NCBI RefSeq assembly: GCF_015477835.1 | Contig: NZ_JADLQN010000012.1 | Span: forward strand, 1 to 50,811 | Direction of reading: 5' to 3' | Length of the DNA: 50,811 nt | From: Nocardia higoensis | GTDB lineage: Bacteria > Actinomycetota > Actinomycetes > Mycobacteriales > Mycobacteriaceae | Part shown: positions 9,085 through 16,945 of the stretch, piece by piece | How positions within the stretch are numbered: position 1 is the first letter of the stretch | How the letters are laid out: each line of letters starts with the position of its first letter | Notes under the pieces: generated by a model | The model's input: only the letters and a program-made list of their open reading frames with translations | Databases searched by the model: none | Told to the model about the DNA's origin: nothing | Translations under genes and position numbers: made by a program

Positions 9085-9434
9085 CACCCCAACCACCGTA
9101 CCCCGCATCATGTTTCGTGATCGGGCCGTGACCTGCGTGCAAGAGGTCTGCAAGTTCTAAATCTGAGTCTTTCAAATTTGCTTGTGTGGCAGGTGGATAC
9201 GGGTGCTTTGGTGGGTGGTGTGCGCTCATGGTAGCGGTGTCTGAGTTTGCGTGCTGGGGTGGATGTTTGTAGGTGAATGCCGTCGCCGCAGGGAGGCTGC
9301 GGGAAAGGATCCGCCACCCGTTCAACCGGGTCGGGTGCGCCGATTCTCGGTTTCCTCGGCGAATCACCGCGGGGGATGTCGGCAGGGTGTGTCACCCTGT
9401 GCGGCGGAGAGACTCCCGGTCGAGGAGGGAAGGT
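9085..9434. other. Divergent control region between MobF gene and small Cys protein gene
   Basis: About 350 bp without a convincing gene between divergently transcribed genes. Around 9150-9260 it is notably less GC-rich (AAGTTCTAAATCTGAGTCTT, TCAAATTTGCTTG), fitting promoters for one or both directions. A strong Shine-Dalgarno (AGGAGGG) closes it on the plus strand. No confident -10/-35 pair was identified. Confidence 0.4.
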
Positions 9435-9671
9435 ATGGCAGCCATCGAGGACGGGCCCACCGTGCGGCTGGTCGCGCACTGCCGCCGCTGCCACGGCTGG
9501 CTGCTGTCGGCGCGATCGGTCGCCGAGGGGATCGGGCCGACGTGCGCGATCCGGGAACGCGCCGAGCAGCGGGCCGCCGAAGCCGCGGCATCGACGCTGG
9601 TGCTGTTCGAGCTGCCGACCGACACCAGCGGTAGGGAGCCGCGCGATCTGCTCGACCTGCTCGCGGGCTGA
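9435..9671 (+). CDS. Small zinc-binding DUF6011-like protein
   Basis: A 78-aa protein with a short Cys motif near residue 17 (CRRCHGWLLSARSVAEGIGP then TC). This resembles the DUF6011-type CxxC...GxGPxC zinc motif common in actinobacterial phage and plasmid proteins. The start is secured by AGGAGGG six bases upstream; the frame is open further upstream but without an RBS. The C-terminal half is helical and acidic. It lies 29 bp before another small gene, so co-transcription is likely. Function unknown; the motif suggests a structural zinc site. Confidence 0.65.
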   Translation: MAAIEDGPTVRLVAHCRRCHGWLLSARSVAEGIGPTCAIRERAEQRAAEAAASTLVLFELPTDTSGREPRDLLDLLAG

Positions 9672-9700
9672 CCACACAGAGAGGTAGAGGGGGATCGGGT

Positions 9701-9952
9701 ATGGCCTACATCCCGCCGTACTACCGGTGTTTCAACCCGTGGTGTGTCGAGGACTACCACCTGATGCCCACGTGCCCGCACCGGACACCGGTCCTCGTGC
9801 CGCCGCGCAGGCCGCTGACCCAGCGTGAACGCGACGCCCTGGACCATCTGCGCCGCCTCGAAGCGGCCGGCGAGCTACGCATCCTGCCCCAGCACTGGAA
9901 ATGGTGGGTCGGCCTGGGTGTCGCGTTTCTTCTTGTGCTCCTGATCTTCTGA
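9701..9952 (+). CDS. Small one-pass membrane protein with Cys-rich N-terminus
   Basis: An 83-aa protein. The N-terminus holds three cysteines (CFNPWC, then CPH), which may bind metal. A charged helix follows (REROERD-like pattern RERDALDHLRRLEAAGEL), and the protein ends in one membrane helix (WWVGLGVAFLLVLLIF) reaching the very C-terminus, so it is probably tail-anchored. A GAGAGGTAGAGGGGG Shine-Dalgarno region precedes the ATG. The family was not recognised. The reading frame continues open for 38 codons after the stop into the next gene (see findings). Confidence 0.65.
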   Translation: MAYIPPYYRCFNPWCVEDYHLMPTCPHRTPVLVPPRRPLTQRERDALDHLRRLEAAGELRILPQHWKWWVGLGVAFLLVLLIF

Positions 9953-10066
9953 GCTTCGTCCAGCTCATCCCGGGTTCTGCAGAAGGATCCGGTATCACTC
10001 GGTGAGCAGCTCCACCAGCCGTGCGCGGACCGCGTCGTCGCCCGCCGCAAGACCGTTGCCCGCCGG

Positions 10067-10339
10067 ATGGGCTGGCTGCACCTGACCCCGGGCACCCGGC
10101 TGACCCTGTGCCGCAAGGTTATGGGCCGCAGAAAGGATGAGGCGCTGGTGCGGATCGTCGATGTCGAAGTCGTCGCCGTCGACCGCGAACGGCTCGACAC
10201 CATCACCGACACCGAAGTCCGGGCCGAGGGCTTCGACGGGATGACCCCGGCCGAGTTCGTCGCCTTCTTCTGCGACTCCCACACCGGCTGCGCGCCGGAC
10301 TCGACGGTCACCCGCATCGAATGGCGATATCTGTCCTGA
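10067..10339 (+). CDS. ASCH-domain-like protein
   Basis: A 90-aa protein resembling the ASCH (PUA-like beta barrel) family. It has a strand-rich first half (RLTLCRKVMGR, LVRIVDVEVVAV), then the characteristic EGFDGMTPAEFVAFF helix and a final strand TRIEWRYL. ASCH domains are thought to bind RNA or modified nucleotides. The annotated ATG is the first possible standard start. However, 38 codons upstream are open in the same frame and read like the expected N-terminus (DRVVARRKTVARR), so the real start may be further upstream at a non-standard codon. The 3' end overlaps nothing important; a long hairpin follows. Confidence 0.65.
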   Translation: MGWLHLTPGTRLTLCRKVMGRRKDEALVRIVDVEVVAVDRERLDTITDTEVRAEGFDGMTPAEFVAFFCDSHTGCAPDSTVTRIEWRYLS

Positions 10340-10385
10340 TCGACCAGCCCGCCGCCCCGGGCAGCAGGCACATGACCACACCATC

Positions 10386-10421
10386 AGCGAGGGCCTGGAC
10401 ACCGAAGTCCAGGCCCTCGCT
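10386..10421. terminator. 15-bp hairpin
   Basis: Perfect inverted repeat AGCGAGGGCCTGGAC / GTCCAGGCCCTCGCT with a 6-nt ACCGAA loop. It lies between the ASCH-like gene and the next small gene. No T tract; it could end transcription or protect an mRNA end. Confidence 0.6.
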
Positions 10422-10449
10422 GTGCATCCCGCGCGAACAGGGACAGGAG

Positions 10450-10716
10450 ATGACTATCGTGACGAACAAGAAGGGCAGGGGCAGCATGTATCTGGAGACC
10501 GAGGGCATCGTCGACATGCCCGTCGAGCAGACCACCGCCGAGTGGGGAACCTACTTCCACACCAATCCCCACCACGGCAAAACCGCCCGCGCGATGACCC
10601 GCGAGTTGCTCGAGGTGGCCGGCGAGACCCGTAAACGGCGGGTCAACGGCAACGACACCGACGACCAGTGGTGGCGCGCCCACTACCTACGCGAAGCCCG
10701 CGCCTCGCTGAACTGA
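10450..10716 (+). CDS. Small hypothetical protein
   Basis: An 88-aa soluble protein starting at an ATG preceded by GGACAGGAG. The frame extends further upstream, but the upstream part would read through the long hairpin and has no RBS. Composition is acidic in the first half (YLETEGIVDMPVEQTTAEW) and basic in the second (ETRKRRVNGND), with Trp-rich DDQWWRAHYLREAR at the end. No family was recognised. It lies at the end of a run of four small plus-strand genes beginning at 9435. Confidence 0.55.
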   Translation: MTIVTNKKGRGSMYLETEGIVDMPVEQTTAEWGTYFHTNPHHGKTARAMTRELLEVAGETRKRRVNGNDTDDQWWRAHYLREARASLN

Positions 10717-11533
10717 CCGCTCGCGGCGCCGCTCTCGGGATAGAGTCCGCGCGCGAAGAAGGCAGCGGCAGCATCCTTCCCTCTGGCCCGCGCCCGTCCC
10801 CGGGCGCATCCCAAAACCCCGGGGTTTTGGGATATCTTGCTCCACTGATTAGTACGTGTTCAGCGTCGGTGACGGTTGGTCAGTGGGAACCGATATGGGT
10901 TCGTGCTGTGGCGGGGTGAAGCCCGATGTTTTCGGTCGAACTGCGGAGCGCGACGAGGCTGAGGAGAGGTGCGCGGGTCACTCGGCGGCGCATGTGATCC
11001 GGGGGTGAGGGTGGGGGCGGGGGAGAAGCGGGGTGGAGGGTTGATCGGTGCAGCGTCGACGGGATGGGCCGCTGCTTGACCGCTCCCGGCGACGCTGCCG
11101 GTATCCGAACACCACACCGGCGCCGAGCCAGGGCGGCTGGTGGAGACGGGCAGGTGTGGCTGGACTATTCAATCAGTTGCCCGTCGGGTGCCTTTCGAGG
11201 CGTCACCGCCGGGCCGTTGGCGGCCGGTGATCGCTGCGGGACTGTTCGATGGTGTCCGACTGCGCGGTGATCGACCGCGAGCTGCTGGCCGCCGAATTAC
11301 GGCTGGTCGAACGCGGGGGTTCGAGGCCGCGACGATGATGGAGGACCGCGCGCCTGAGCTTCGTCGCGCTCGTGGGCGCCTCAACGGATCGGGGCCCGAA
11401 CCTTCCCGCACCCGGCCCCTGGGATGGGTTTTCGGGAGGTCGGGGCGGGTAGGGCGATCGATGCCGGGGGAGGTTGAGTCCACAGCTTGCTCCGGCCCGC
11501 GCGGGGCTGGCAGCGGCGGGTGATACTTGCCAG
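10717..11533. other. Non-coding stretch with a 26-bp perfect palindrome
   Basis: No ORF here has protein-like composition or a convincing RBS. The stretch contains a perfect 26-bp palindrome at 10808-10833 (half-site ATCCCAAAACCCC). After it the sequence TGATTAGTACGTG is AT-rich, and 11000-11500 is GC-rich without recognisable features. Confidence 0.45.
10808..10833. repeat. 26-bp perfect palindrome
   Basis: ATCCCAAAACCCC followed immediately by its exact complement, with no loop. The lack of a spacer favours a binding site for a dimeric protein over a terminator. Confidence 0.6.
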
Positions 11534-12214
11534 GTGTCGAATGATGTGGCCGCGGTGGACGCGGTGGCCGGGGTGTCGTTCACTGCGGGCCGGTTCTGGT
11601 TCTGGTTCGCCGGGCAGCGGTGGGAGTGGTCGGCGGAGGCCGCGGCGTTGCATGGCTATCCGGCGCGGTTGATGATGCCGACGATGGATCAGGTGCTCGG
11701 GCACAAGCATCCCGATGATCGGGCCGCGGTCGCCGAGGTGCTGGACGCGATGGTGCGGACCGGGCAGGCGTTCTGCAGCCGCCACCGCATCATCGACACC
11801 GCCGGGACCGAGCGGCAGGTCCTGGTGGTGGGTGAGCAGATGCGTGACGAGACCGGGGTCCTGGTGGGATCGACCGGCTACTACGTCGACCTGACCGCCA
11901 CGGCTGCCCGTGACCGCGCTGAGGCGATCGACGAGGCCATCGACGAGGTGTTGCCGGAGGTGCTGGTCGCGCGGGCGGTGATCGAGCAGGCCAAGGGGGC
12001 GGTGATGGCGATGTATGGGGTCAGCGCCGAGCAGGCGTTCAACGTGTTGTCGTGGCGGTCGCAGGAAACCAACACCAAGCTGCGGGTGCTGGCCGGCAAA
12101 CTCGTCGCCGGTCTGCGCGAGTTCGCCGGCGGATCCACCCAAACCCGTACCCGGTTCGATCACCTGCTGCTCACCGCCCACGAACAACCCGACCTGCCCG
12201 CCTCGACCACCTAG
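11534..12214 (+). CDS. PAS-ANTAR domain regulator
   Basis: A 227-aa protein. A PAS-fold sensory domain covers residues ~15-120 (FWFWFAGQRWEWSAEAAALH, HPDDRAAVAEVLD, GSTGYYVDLT). An ANTAR RNA-binding domain covers ~150-205 (ARAVIEQAKGAVMAMYGVSA, then FNVLSWRSQETNTKLRVLA). ANTAR proteins act as antiterminators by binding paired RNA hairpins in leaders; the PAS domain would supply the signal. GTG was chosen as start because family homology begins there, but the RBS is weak and an in-frame upstream start at 11474 exists. It is followed by a repeat array and a strong hairpin. This arrangement is common in mycobacteria and nocardiae; the ligand is unknown. Confidence 0.85.
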   Translation: MSNDVAAVDAVAGVSFTAGRFWFWFAGQRWEWSAEAAALHGYPARLMMPTMDQVLGHKHPDDRAAVAEVLDAMVRTGQAFCSRHRIIDTAGTERQVLVVGEQMRDETGVLVGSTGYYVDLTATAARDRAEAIDEAIDEVLPEVLVARAVIEQAKGAVMAMYGVSAEQAFNVLSWRSQETNTKLRVLAGKLVAGLREFAGGSTQTRTRFDHLLLTAHEQPDLPASTT

Positions 12215-12256
12215 CGGCCAGGTCCTGAATTACCCCCCTGGATCAGCGCGGGGGTT

Positions 12257-12310
12257 TGGTCCATCCCTGGTCCAGGGAGTGATCCAGGAGGTAATCCAGG
12301 GTCTGATCCA
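12257..12310. repeat. Five direct repeats of T(G/A)(G/A)TCCA with 11-12 bp period
   Basis: TGGTCCA (12257), TGGTCCA (12268), TGATCCA (12280), TAATCCA (12292) and TGATCCA (12304), mostly followed by GGG or GGA, one DNA turn apart. They lie between the PAS-ANTAR gene and a hairpin. They could be an iteron-like or operator array. Confidence 0.6.
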
Positions 12311-12352
12311 CCTGCGACATTGGCCGCTGAGCTGGGGCGATTCATCGGCCTG

Positions 12353-12382
12353 ATGGGGCCTGCCAACCTGGGCAGGCCCCAT
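12353..12382. terminator. 12-bp hairpin downstream of the PAS-ANTAR gene
   Basis: ATGGGGCCTGCC / GGCAGGCCCCAT perfect stem with a 6-nt AACCTG loop. Overlapping alternative pairings continue to about 12410 (CCTGCCCCAGG). It is probably the terminator of the regulator gene, or a leader hairpin for the gene at 12850. Confidence 0.6.
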
Positions 12383-12474
12383 CCCTGCCCCAGGTTGGGG
12401 CCTCTGCTGGGCCTGGAGGAGAGGAGGGCCGAGCTGAAGGCTGGCGTGCAGCTGACAACCCGACTGCTGTCCGA

Positions 12475-12666
12475 CTACAGCAGCGTGTAGGTGGTGATCG
12501 TGAGCAGGATCAGCGTCAGAGTGCCGCCGAAACTGATTCCACCGGCCCGCACGGCTGCGGGCGTTGTGGCGCCGTCGTACTTCGACAGAACTGCAGCAGC
12601 TGTTCCGGCGATGATCGCCAGCAACGTGGCGCCGATGAGGAGGAGGGTTTTGGTGGTCGCGGGCAT
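12475..12666 (-). CDS. Small two-TM membrane protein
   Basis: A 63-aa hydrophobic protein with two predicted membrane helices (TLLLIGATLLAIIAGTAAAV and ISFGGTLTLILLTITTYTLL). They are joined by a short polar loop (SKYDGATTPAAVRAG). The ATG is preceded by GGAAAAATCG. The helices run almost to the C-terminus. No family was recognised. It resembles the other small minus-strand membrane protein at 14.3-14.5 kb only in kind, not in sequence. Confidence 0.55.
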   Translation of the reverse strand: MPATTKTLLLIGATLLAIIAGTAAAVLSKYDGATTPAAVRAGGISFGGTLTLILLTITTYTLL

Positions 12667-12849
12667 CGATTTTTCCGTTCGTGCAGTGAATCGGTGACGC
12701 GATGAAGTGCAGATGACACATTCGGCCGCTCAAGCCTGCTTGCGCCGCTATGGTTCGGATGTGCCCATGTCAGAACATGTTTCGCGAGTTTGCGAGAGAG
12801 CGCGAGTCGCCGCGATTCGCGGTTTGGCAGGCTGCGAGGTTCCCCTGTC

Positions 12850-13941
12850 GTGACCGCTTCTGGGGGGAGAGACGCCCTCGAAGAGTTCTTCGCAGAACTG
12901 GACGCGCTGTATCAGAAGGCGAAGACCCCCAGTCCGACGAGCATCCACAACCGCACAGCGCAGATCGATTCGAGGAAGGGTGGCACCAGCAAAGGAGTGA
13001 GTCCTAGAACCATTGCCGGCTGGTTCAAAGCCACCGGCCGTGGTGTCCCGCGCTCAGATCATGACTTTCGGCTCGTGGTGCAGATCCTGCTCGAGAAGTC
13101 CGGGGAAACGAAGAATATCGACCGCCAGTTGCTCCAGTGGGAGCAGCGGCGCGCAGCAGCCTGGACGCTCCAGCAGCAGCGGTCGAAGACCGAGACCGAA
13201 GTCGGCGAGTCTCGCTCACCTTGGTGGCATCGCAGATTGCTCACAGGGTCGGCCGCGGTGTCCACCGCGGTCGTAGTGGTCCTCGTTTCTCAGCTCGCGC
13301 TCTGCTCTAAGGATGAGCCACGACCGAACTGTAGCGACATCGGTGTGTTTCTCTCAGGAAGCGATGGGTGGAGGTACAACCGTCAGGTCTGGGTAGACGC
13401 GTACAACAGCGCTGGTGGCAAGGCTGTTCTCGGGTGCCCGGTGAGCAAACCGGAGCAGGGATTCGTGCATCCATGGGATCAGGGCTACAGCCAGGACCTG
13501 GTGGGTGGCAGCGGAAGACAGTCCCGCCTGATGGCCACCGTCGCTGATCGCGTCATCGTGATGACCGGAGACTACTGGCACGACTACACCTACCCGCACC
13601 GCCAGCACGCGGCCAGAATTCAGGGCTATCCCGAATCCGACCCGATCACCTGCGGGGAAGCGCGCATCGTCGCGTTGGAGAAGGGCGAGCAGACACCGGG
13701 GGCAATGATCACCAGCCCCACGAACAAGTTCGTATGGCTGCCGAGGCCCGTCTGGCGGAAGTATCAGCAGATGGGCGGCCTCCCTGTATTTGGACGTCCG
13801 CTCAACCCTCTGAATCAGGCCATGACCGGAGTGATCGAGTTCGAGCACGGTCGAATCGCGCTTTCGGACGGCAATGTGTATCCCGAACTCGACGATCCTC
13901 AGCGGCAGGCCGGGCCGGTCACCGAACTCTGTCCGAACTGA
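12850..13941 (+). CDS. Membrane-spanning protein: cytoplasmic HTH-like domain plus extracellular LGFP-like repeats
   Basis: A 363-aa protein with three parts. Residues ~8-80 look like an actinobacterial helix-turn-helix domain (ALEEFFAELDALYQKA, then TIAGWFKATGRGVPRSDHDF). Residues ~135-155 form one membrane helix (TGSAAVSTAVVVVLVSQLAL). The remaining ~210 residues have LGFP-like repeats (AGGKAVLGCPVSKPEQGF, RIQGYPESDPITCGE, QMGGLPVFGRPLNPLNQAM) of the sort that associate with the actinobacterial cell wall. A positive-inside pattern (WWHRRLL before the helix) places the C-terminus outside. The GTG start follows GCGAGGTTCCCC and matches where HTH similarity begins; the frame is open upstream. 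A membrane sensor or regulator is the natural inference, but no ligand or target is visible. Confidence 0.75.
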   Translation: MTASGGRDALEEFFAELDALYQKAKTPSPTSIHNRTAQIDSRKGGTSKGVSPRTIAGWFKATGRGVPRSDHDFRLVVQILLEKSGETKNIDRQLLQWEQRRAAAWTLQQQRSKTETEVGESRSPWWHRRLLTGSAAVSTAVVVVLVSQLALCSKDEPRPNCSDIGVFLSGSDGWRYNRQVWVDAYNSAGGKAVLGCPVSKPEQGFVHPWDQGYSQDLVGGSGRQSRLMATVADRVIVMTGDYWHDYTYPHRQHAARIQGYPESDPITCGEARIVALEKGEQTPGAMITSPTNKFVWLPRPVWRKYQQMGGLPVFGRPLNPLNQAMTGVIEFEHGRIALSDGNVYPELDDPQRQAGPVTELCPN

Positions 13942-14119
13942 GTCCGTGATAGACGTGCCTGATCGCTGCGGTTGTCAGGAACGGCGGTACCCCGAATCTG
14001 CTGATCAAGAGTCGGCTGCTTCTCCAACCCGCGAGCGAGATCGGCGACACCCTGAGCGAAGGGCGAGCACCCGACTCGGAGTAGACCGCGGCGAGCCACC
14101 TTCGCCGCGCCACCTGAAC

Positions 14120-14162
14120 AGCAATGGGGTTCGGCTGCCGTCAGCAGCCGAACCCCATTGCT
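14120..14162. terminator. 19-bp hairpin
   Basis: The perfect inverted repeat beginning AGCAATGGGGTTCGGCTGC has a 5-nt CGTCA loop. It lies 180 bp after the LGFP-like gene, probably as a terminator. Confidence 0.65.
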
Positions 14163-14230
14163 ATGCCGTGGCCGCGTTCCGGTTCTGTCTGTGCAGTCCT
14201 GGTGATCGCGGCCGGTGTGGCTTCGGGATC

Positions 14231-14267
14231 GGAAGGCCCCGCCAGCAGCTAGCTGGCGGGGCCTTCC
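14231..14267. terminator. 16-bp hairpin
   Basis: GGAAGGCCCCGCCAGC / GCTGGCGGGGCCTTCC with an AGCTA loop. It lies just beyond the 3' end of the minus-strand poly-Asn membrane protein gene. Confidence 0.65.
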
Positions 14268-14284
14268 TCGAGGAGACCGTGCCC

Positions 14285-14521
14285 CTACTGGTTGTTGTTG
14301 TTGTTGTTGTCGCGGCGTGTCGGACGTGCGAGGCGGATCCACAGTCCGAACACGGTGGCGACGAAGGCTCCCGCCGCGGCGATGACCGTTGGGTCGGCTT
14401 TGCCGATCACGACCATCACCAGGACGCCGGCCAGGACGAGACCGAAAGCGGTCAGGTCGAGCAGGCGGCGTGCGACGTGGGCGGGGTCTTTCCTTTCTGT
14501 GGGTTCGGGCAGGACAATCAT
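14285..14521 (-). CDS. Small two-TM membrane protein with poly-Asn tail
   Basis: A 78-aa protein with two membrane helices (AFGLVLAGVLVMVVIG and VIAAAGAFVATVFGLWI). A basic segment follows (RLARPTRRD), then an unusual NNNNNNQ C-terminus encoded by a run of AAC codons. An AAAGGGG Shine-Dalgarno lies 11 nt before the chosen ATG; a longer in-frame extension to 14581 lacks an RBS. The family was not recognised. The Asn tract looks like slippage-prone trinucleotide DNA and may vary in length between isolates. Confidence 0.55.
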   Translation of the reverse strand: MIVLPEPTERKDPAHVARRLLDLTAFGLVLAGVLVMVVIGKADPTVIAAAGAFVATVFGLWIRLARPTRRDNNNNNNQ

Positions 14522-14799
14522 CGGGTGCGGGCCCCTTTCTGCTGGCACGGACCCGGAGTCGGTCTGCGACCCGACCGTCAAACCGTGATCGCAGACCTAC
14601 TCCGGTTCGGGTGATCTCGTGATCGACCCGTACCCAAAGTCTGCGTCCCCCTAGGGATTTCGGTCCACTCGGAAAACCCTCTGACCAGCATTTTTGCGAC
14701 AATCCCGCGATAATCCGAGGGTTTTCGTGCCTATAATCTCGGCTCGTTGCGCCAGGGAAAACCCGCGAAAACCGTGGGCGGGATGAAGGGGTGGGGCAG
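14522..14799. promoter_or_regulatory. Promoter region of the large helical protein with inverted repeats
   Basis: Perfect 10-bp inverted repeats GAAAACCCTC (14672-14681) and GAGGGTTTTC (14717-14726) flank 35 bp. A related GGGAAAACCC follows near 14756. A TATAAT hexamer is at 14732-14737. This looks like an operator plus -10 box for the downstream gene; no clear -35 is visible. No gene is supported in this stretch. Confidence 0.5.
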
Positions 14800-16725
14800 G
14801 TGGGTCCACGCCAGTCCGGGAGACCGCTGACAACCGATCCGAAGCGTTATCCGCAGAACCTCTCCGAAGAGACCCGGACCTTCCTCGCAGCCGTGGCGCA
14901 GCTTCTCGAGCAGGCAGGACTCAACTACGCAGAGGTCTGTCGCCGTCAGGGATTGCCTTTGGAGGGTAAGGACTTATCTGCTCAGATGCGGCGAGCCGCA
15001 GGACCCGGCGAGCACCTCTACACCGCGATCCTGAAAACTGTCGCCGAGGCTGGTGGTCCACCGCTGGAGGAGCTCCACACGCGGTTCGACCCGCTCTTCA
15101 AGGCTGCCTACACTCCAGCGATCACGGGAGCGCCCGCGCCACCCTTCTCAGGGGACGAGAACGACATCGAGGCCGACATAGACGACGTCGAGGTCGGCGA
15201 ATCGGGTTCCTGGCTGCTGGCGCAGCTGTGGGAAGGCACTGAACTGGCCGACGTGGTCGTTGCGGCCCAGAAACGCTTCGGCGGCGATGACGCGTTGCTG
15301 GCCGCGGATCTGGCAAAGGCTGCCATCCAGGACCGATTCGGTGCCGCAGCTTTCGTGGAGGCTGTGGCGCACGAGCTCGGCCGGACCCGCGCCGAGTCAC
15401 TCATGCAGGCGTTGCGCGACTGCGCGTTCATCTCGGCCTCACTCATCAGGTCACTGATCGAGCTCCCCGAGCCCGACCCCGAGGACGAAGCCGAACAGGT
15501 CCCGCCCCTGGACCCGGTGGTCGCGGGAATCGGTCGTCGCCGTGGAGGACTGCTGGCCCGCGGAGCCCACCCACGGGTGGCTCGAGAAATGCGGATCCTG
15601 CTCGAGGATGCGCAGAAGAACCGGATCCGCACCGACGCGTTCGACCTCAACGAGTTATCGGACGAGGGACGCCGCGAGGAGAAGGGAACCCACCCGCGTC
15701 CGGCCTGTCCGTCAGAGGTCGCCGATTCCCTGGCTGGAATCGCCGCGAGCGCACCCGAGGGGCCCGAGCTGGTTGCTGTCTTGATCACCGAACTGCTGCG
15801 TGAGGAGGACCTGACAACGGTCGACGCCTGTGTGACAGCCGTATTCGACGCCTACCACCGTTACGGCGCCAACAGCTACGCCGCTCAGACGATTCCAGCT
15901 CTTCACACCGACGTGCACTACCACCTCCTGGTCGCCACCTGTACCGAAGCGCGGCTACACGACCATCTCGATGGCCCTACATCCGATGCCGACCTACGCG
16001 CACTGTCGGAGCTCCTCTCCCACACCAACCTCCACGCGGTGGTCACCCAGGTAGTGTCCCGGCGGCCGAAGACCGTCAGCTTCGGACACCTCGCGATGTT
16101 CGTCATGGTGAGAGACCAATTCCTCGCCTCACTCATGCGCGAGAACACCGACATCGCCGCGAGACTCCTGACCCGCGCGTTGACCGACATCAACGACTGG
16201 GAAGACCCTGGCGTACTGCCCGAAGACGGACCGGTGACAAAGCTGATCGTCGACCTCCTGCTCGCCGACCCTGAATCGCGTGTAGTCCTCGAAACCCTCG
16301 ACCTCATGCTCGGCCAGCGTCCCCCATCAGCGGCCCTCCTGCTCCACGCGCTGCTACGGACCGGGAACACCAAAGTGAGCGACATCCTCGCCGAAGCGGT
16401 CCCCCGGCCCACCACAGTCGACAACCTCGCCAAGCTGATCACTATCGCCGACCGCGACGACCTGCCGATGAGCGTCTTCGAACAGATCGCTCAACGCGTG
16501 CCTGCCCTGGCAGGCAGTCTGACCCAGCGGCTCGCCACCGAGTTCCCCCACGAGACCACCGCACTGCTCAAAGCCGAAATCGGTCGCATGCCCACCTTCG
16601 GCCCCCACACCCTGCGTCTACTCGCCAAGACAGGCACCGACCCGGTACTGGCCTTCGCCGTGGACAAACTGAACACCGAAGGACCCGCCGGAGCAGCCGC
16701 CGTTTTTCAGGCATACGGAAACTGA
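14800..16725 (+). CDS. Large helical-repeat protein of unknown function with N-terminal HTH-like domain
   Basis: About 641 aa, with no signal peptide or membrane segment. Residues ~20-105 resemble the actinobacterial HTH-like N-terminal module (FLAAVAQLLEQAGLNYAEVCRRQ, DLSAQMRRAAGPGEHLYT). An acidic linker follows (DENDIEADIDDVEVGE). The last ~350 residues are regular paired helices like HEAT/ARM-type repeats (LLADPESRVVLETLDLMLGQ, PSAALLLHALLRTGNTK, AKLITIADRDDLPMSV, LRLLAKTGTDPVLAFAV). No catalytic motif was seen. GTG at 14800 has AAGGGG 8 nt upstream; GTG at 14791 is possible. It has its own promoter with an inverted-repeat operator. The architecture suggests a protein-binding scaffold or sensor; nothing here proves a defence or transfer role. 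Confidence 0.7.
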   Translation: MGPRQSGRPLTTDPKRYPQNLSEETRTFLAAVAQLLEQAGLNYAEVCRRQGLPLEGKDLSAQMRRAAGPGEHLYTAILKTVAEAGGPPLEELHTRFDPLFKAAYTPAITGAPAPPFSGDENDIEADIDDVEVGESGSWLLAQLWEGTELADVVVAAQKRFGGDDALLAADLAKAAIQDRFGAAAFVEAVAHELGRTRAESLMQALRDCAFISASLIRSLIELPEPDPEDEAEQVPPLDPVVAGIGRRRGGLLARGAHPRVAREMRILLEDAQKNRIRTDAFDLNELSDEGRREEKGTHPRPACPSEVADSLAGIAASAPEGPELVAVLITELLREEDLTTVDACVTAVFDAYHRYGANSYAAQTIPALHTDVHYHLLVATCTEARLHDHLDGPTSDADLRALSELLSHTNLHAVVTQVVSRRPKTVSFGHLAMFVMVRDQFLASLMRENTDIAARLLTRALTDINDWEDPGVLPEDGPVTKLIVDLLLADPESRVVLETLDLMLGQRPPSAALLLHALLRTGNTKVSDILAEAVPRPTTVDNLAKLITIADRDDLPMSVFEQIAQRVPALAGSLTQRLATEFPHETTALLKAEIGRMPTFGPHTLRLLAKTGTDPVLAFAVDKLNTEGPAGAAAVFQAYGN

Positions 16726-16945
16726 AGGGTGTGCTACCTGGGCTTAGGCCGTGGCCGCGTCGGCGCTGGCGGCCCACGCGTGGGCGGGGACTCGCCCGCA
16801 CGGCTCCTCCGCAATGCCGCGCAGACAGGAGAGGATGTGGATGCTGTGTGCATGGTGATTGCTTGGTGACCCCGTTGTCGTGATCGGTTCCCGGGTCGAT
16901 CCGCGCCCGGTGCCGATCGCATTCGATCGAGAGGTTGTGAGCCCG
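16726..16945. other. Intergenic region
   Basis: No supported gene or strong hairpin. The sequence before the small acidic gene ends in GAGAGGTTGTGAG, its likely ribosome binding site. Confidence 0.3.

Larger units (their letters stand above)
13942..14284. other. Intergenic region holding two strong hairpins
   Basis: No supported gene. It contains a 19-bp perfect stem (14120-14162) and a 16-bp perfect stem (14231-14267) that separate converging genes. Confidence 0.5.

Noticed and set aside
12257..12310. Possible CRISPR array
   Set aside because: Repeats are only 7-9 bp with 4-5 bp between and no cas genes nearby; an operator or iteron array fits better.
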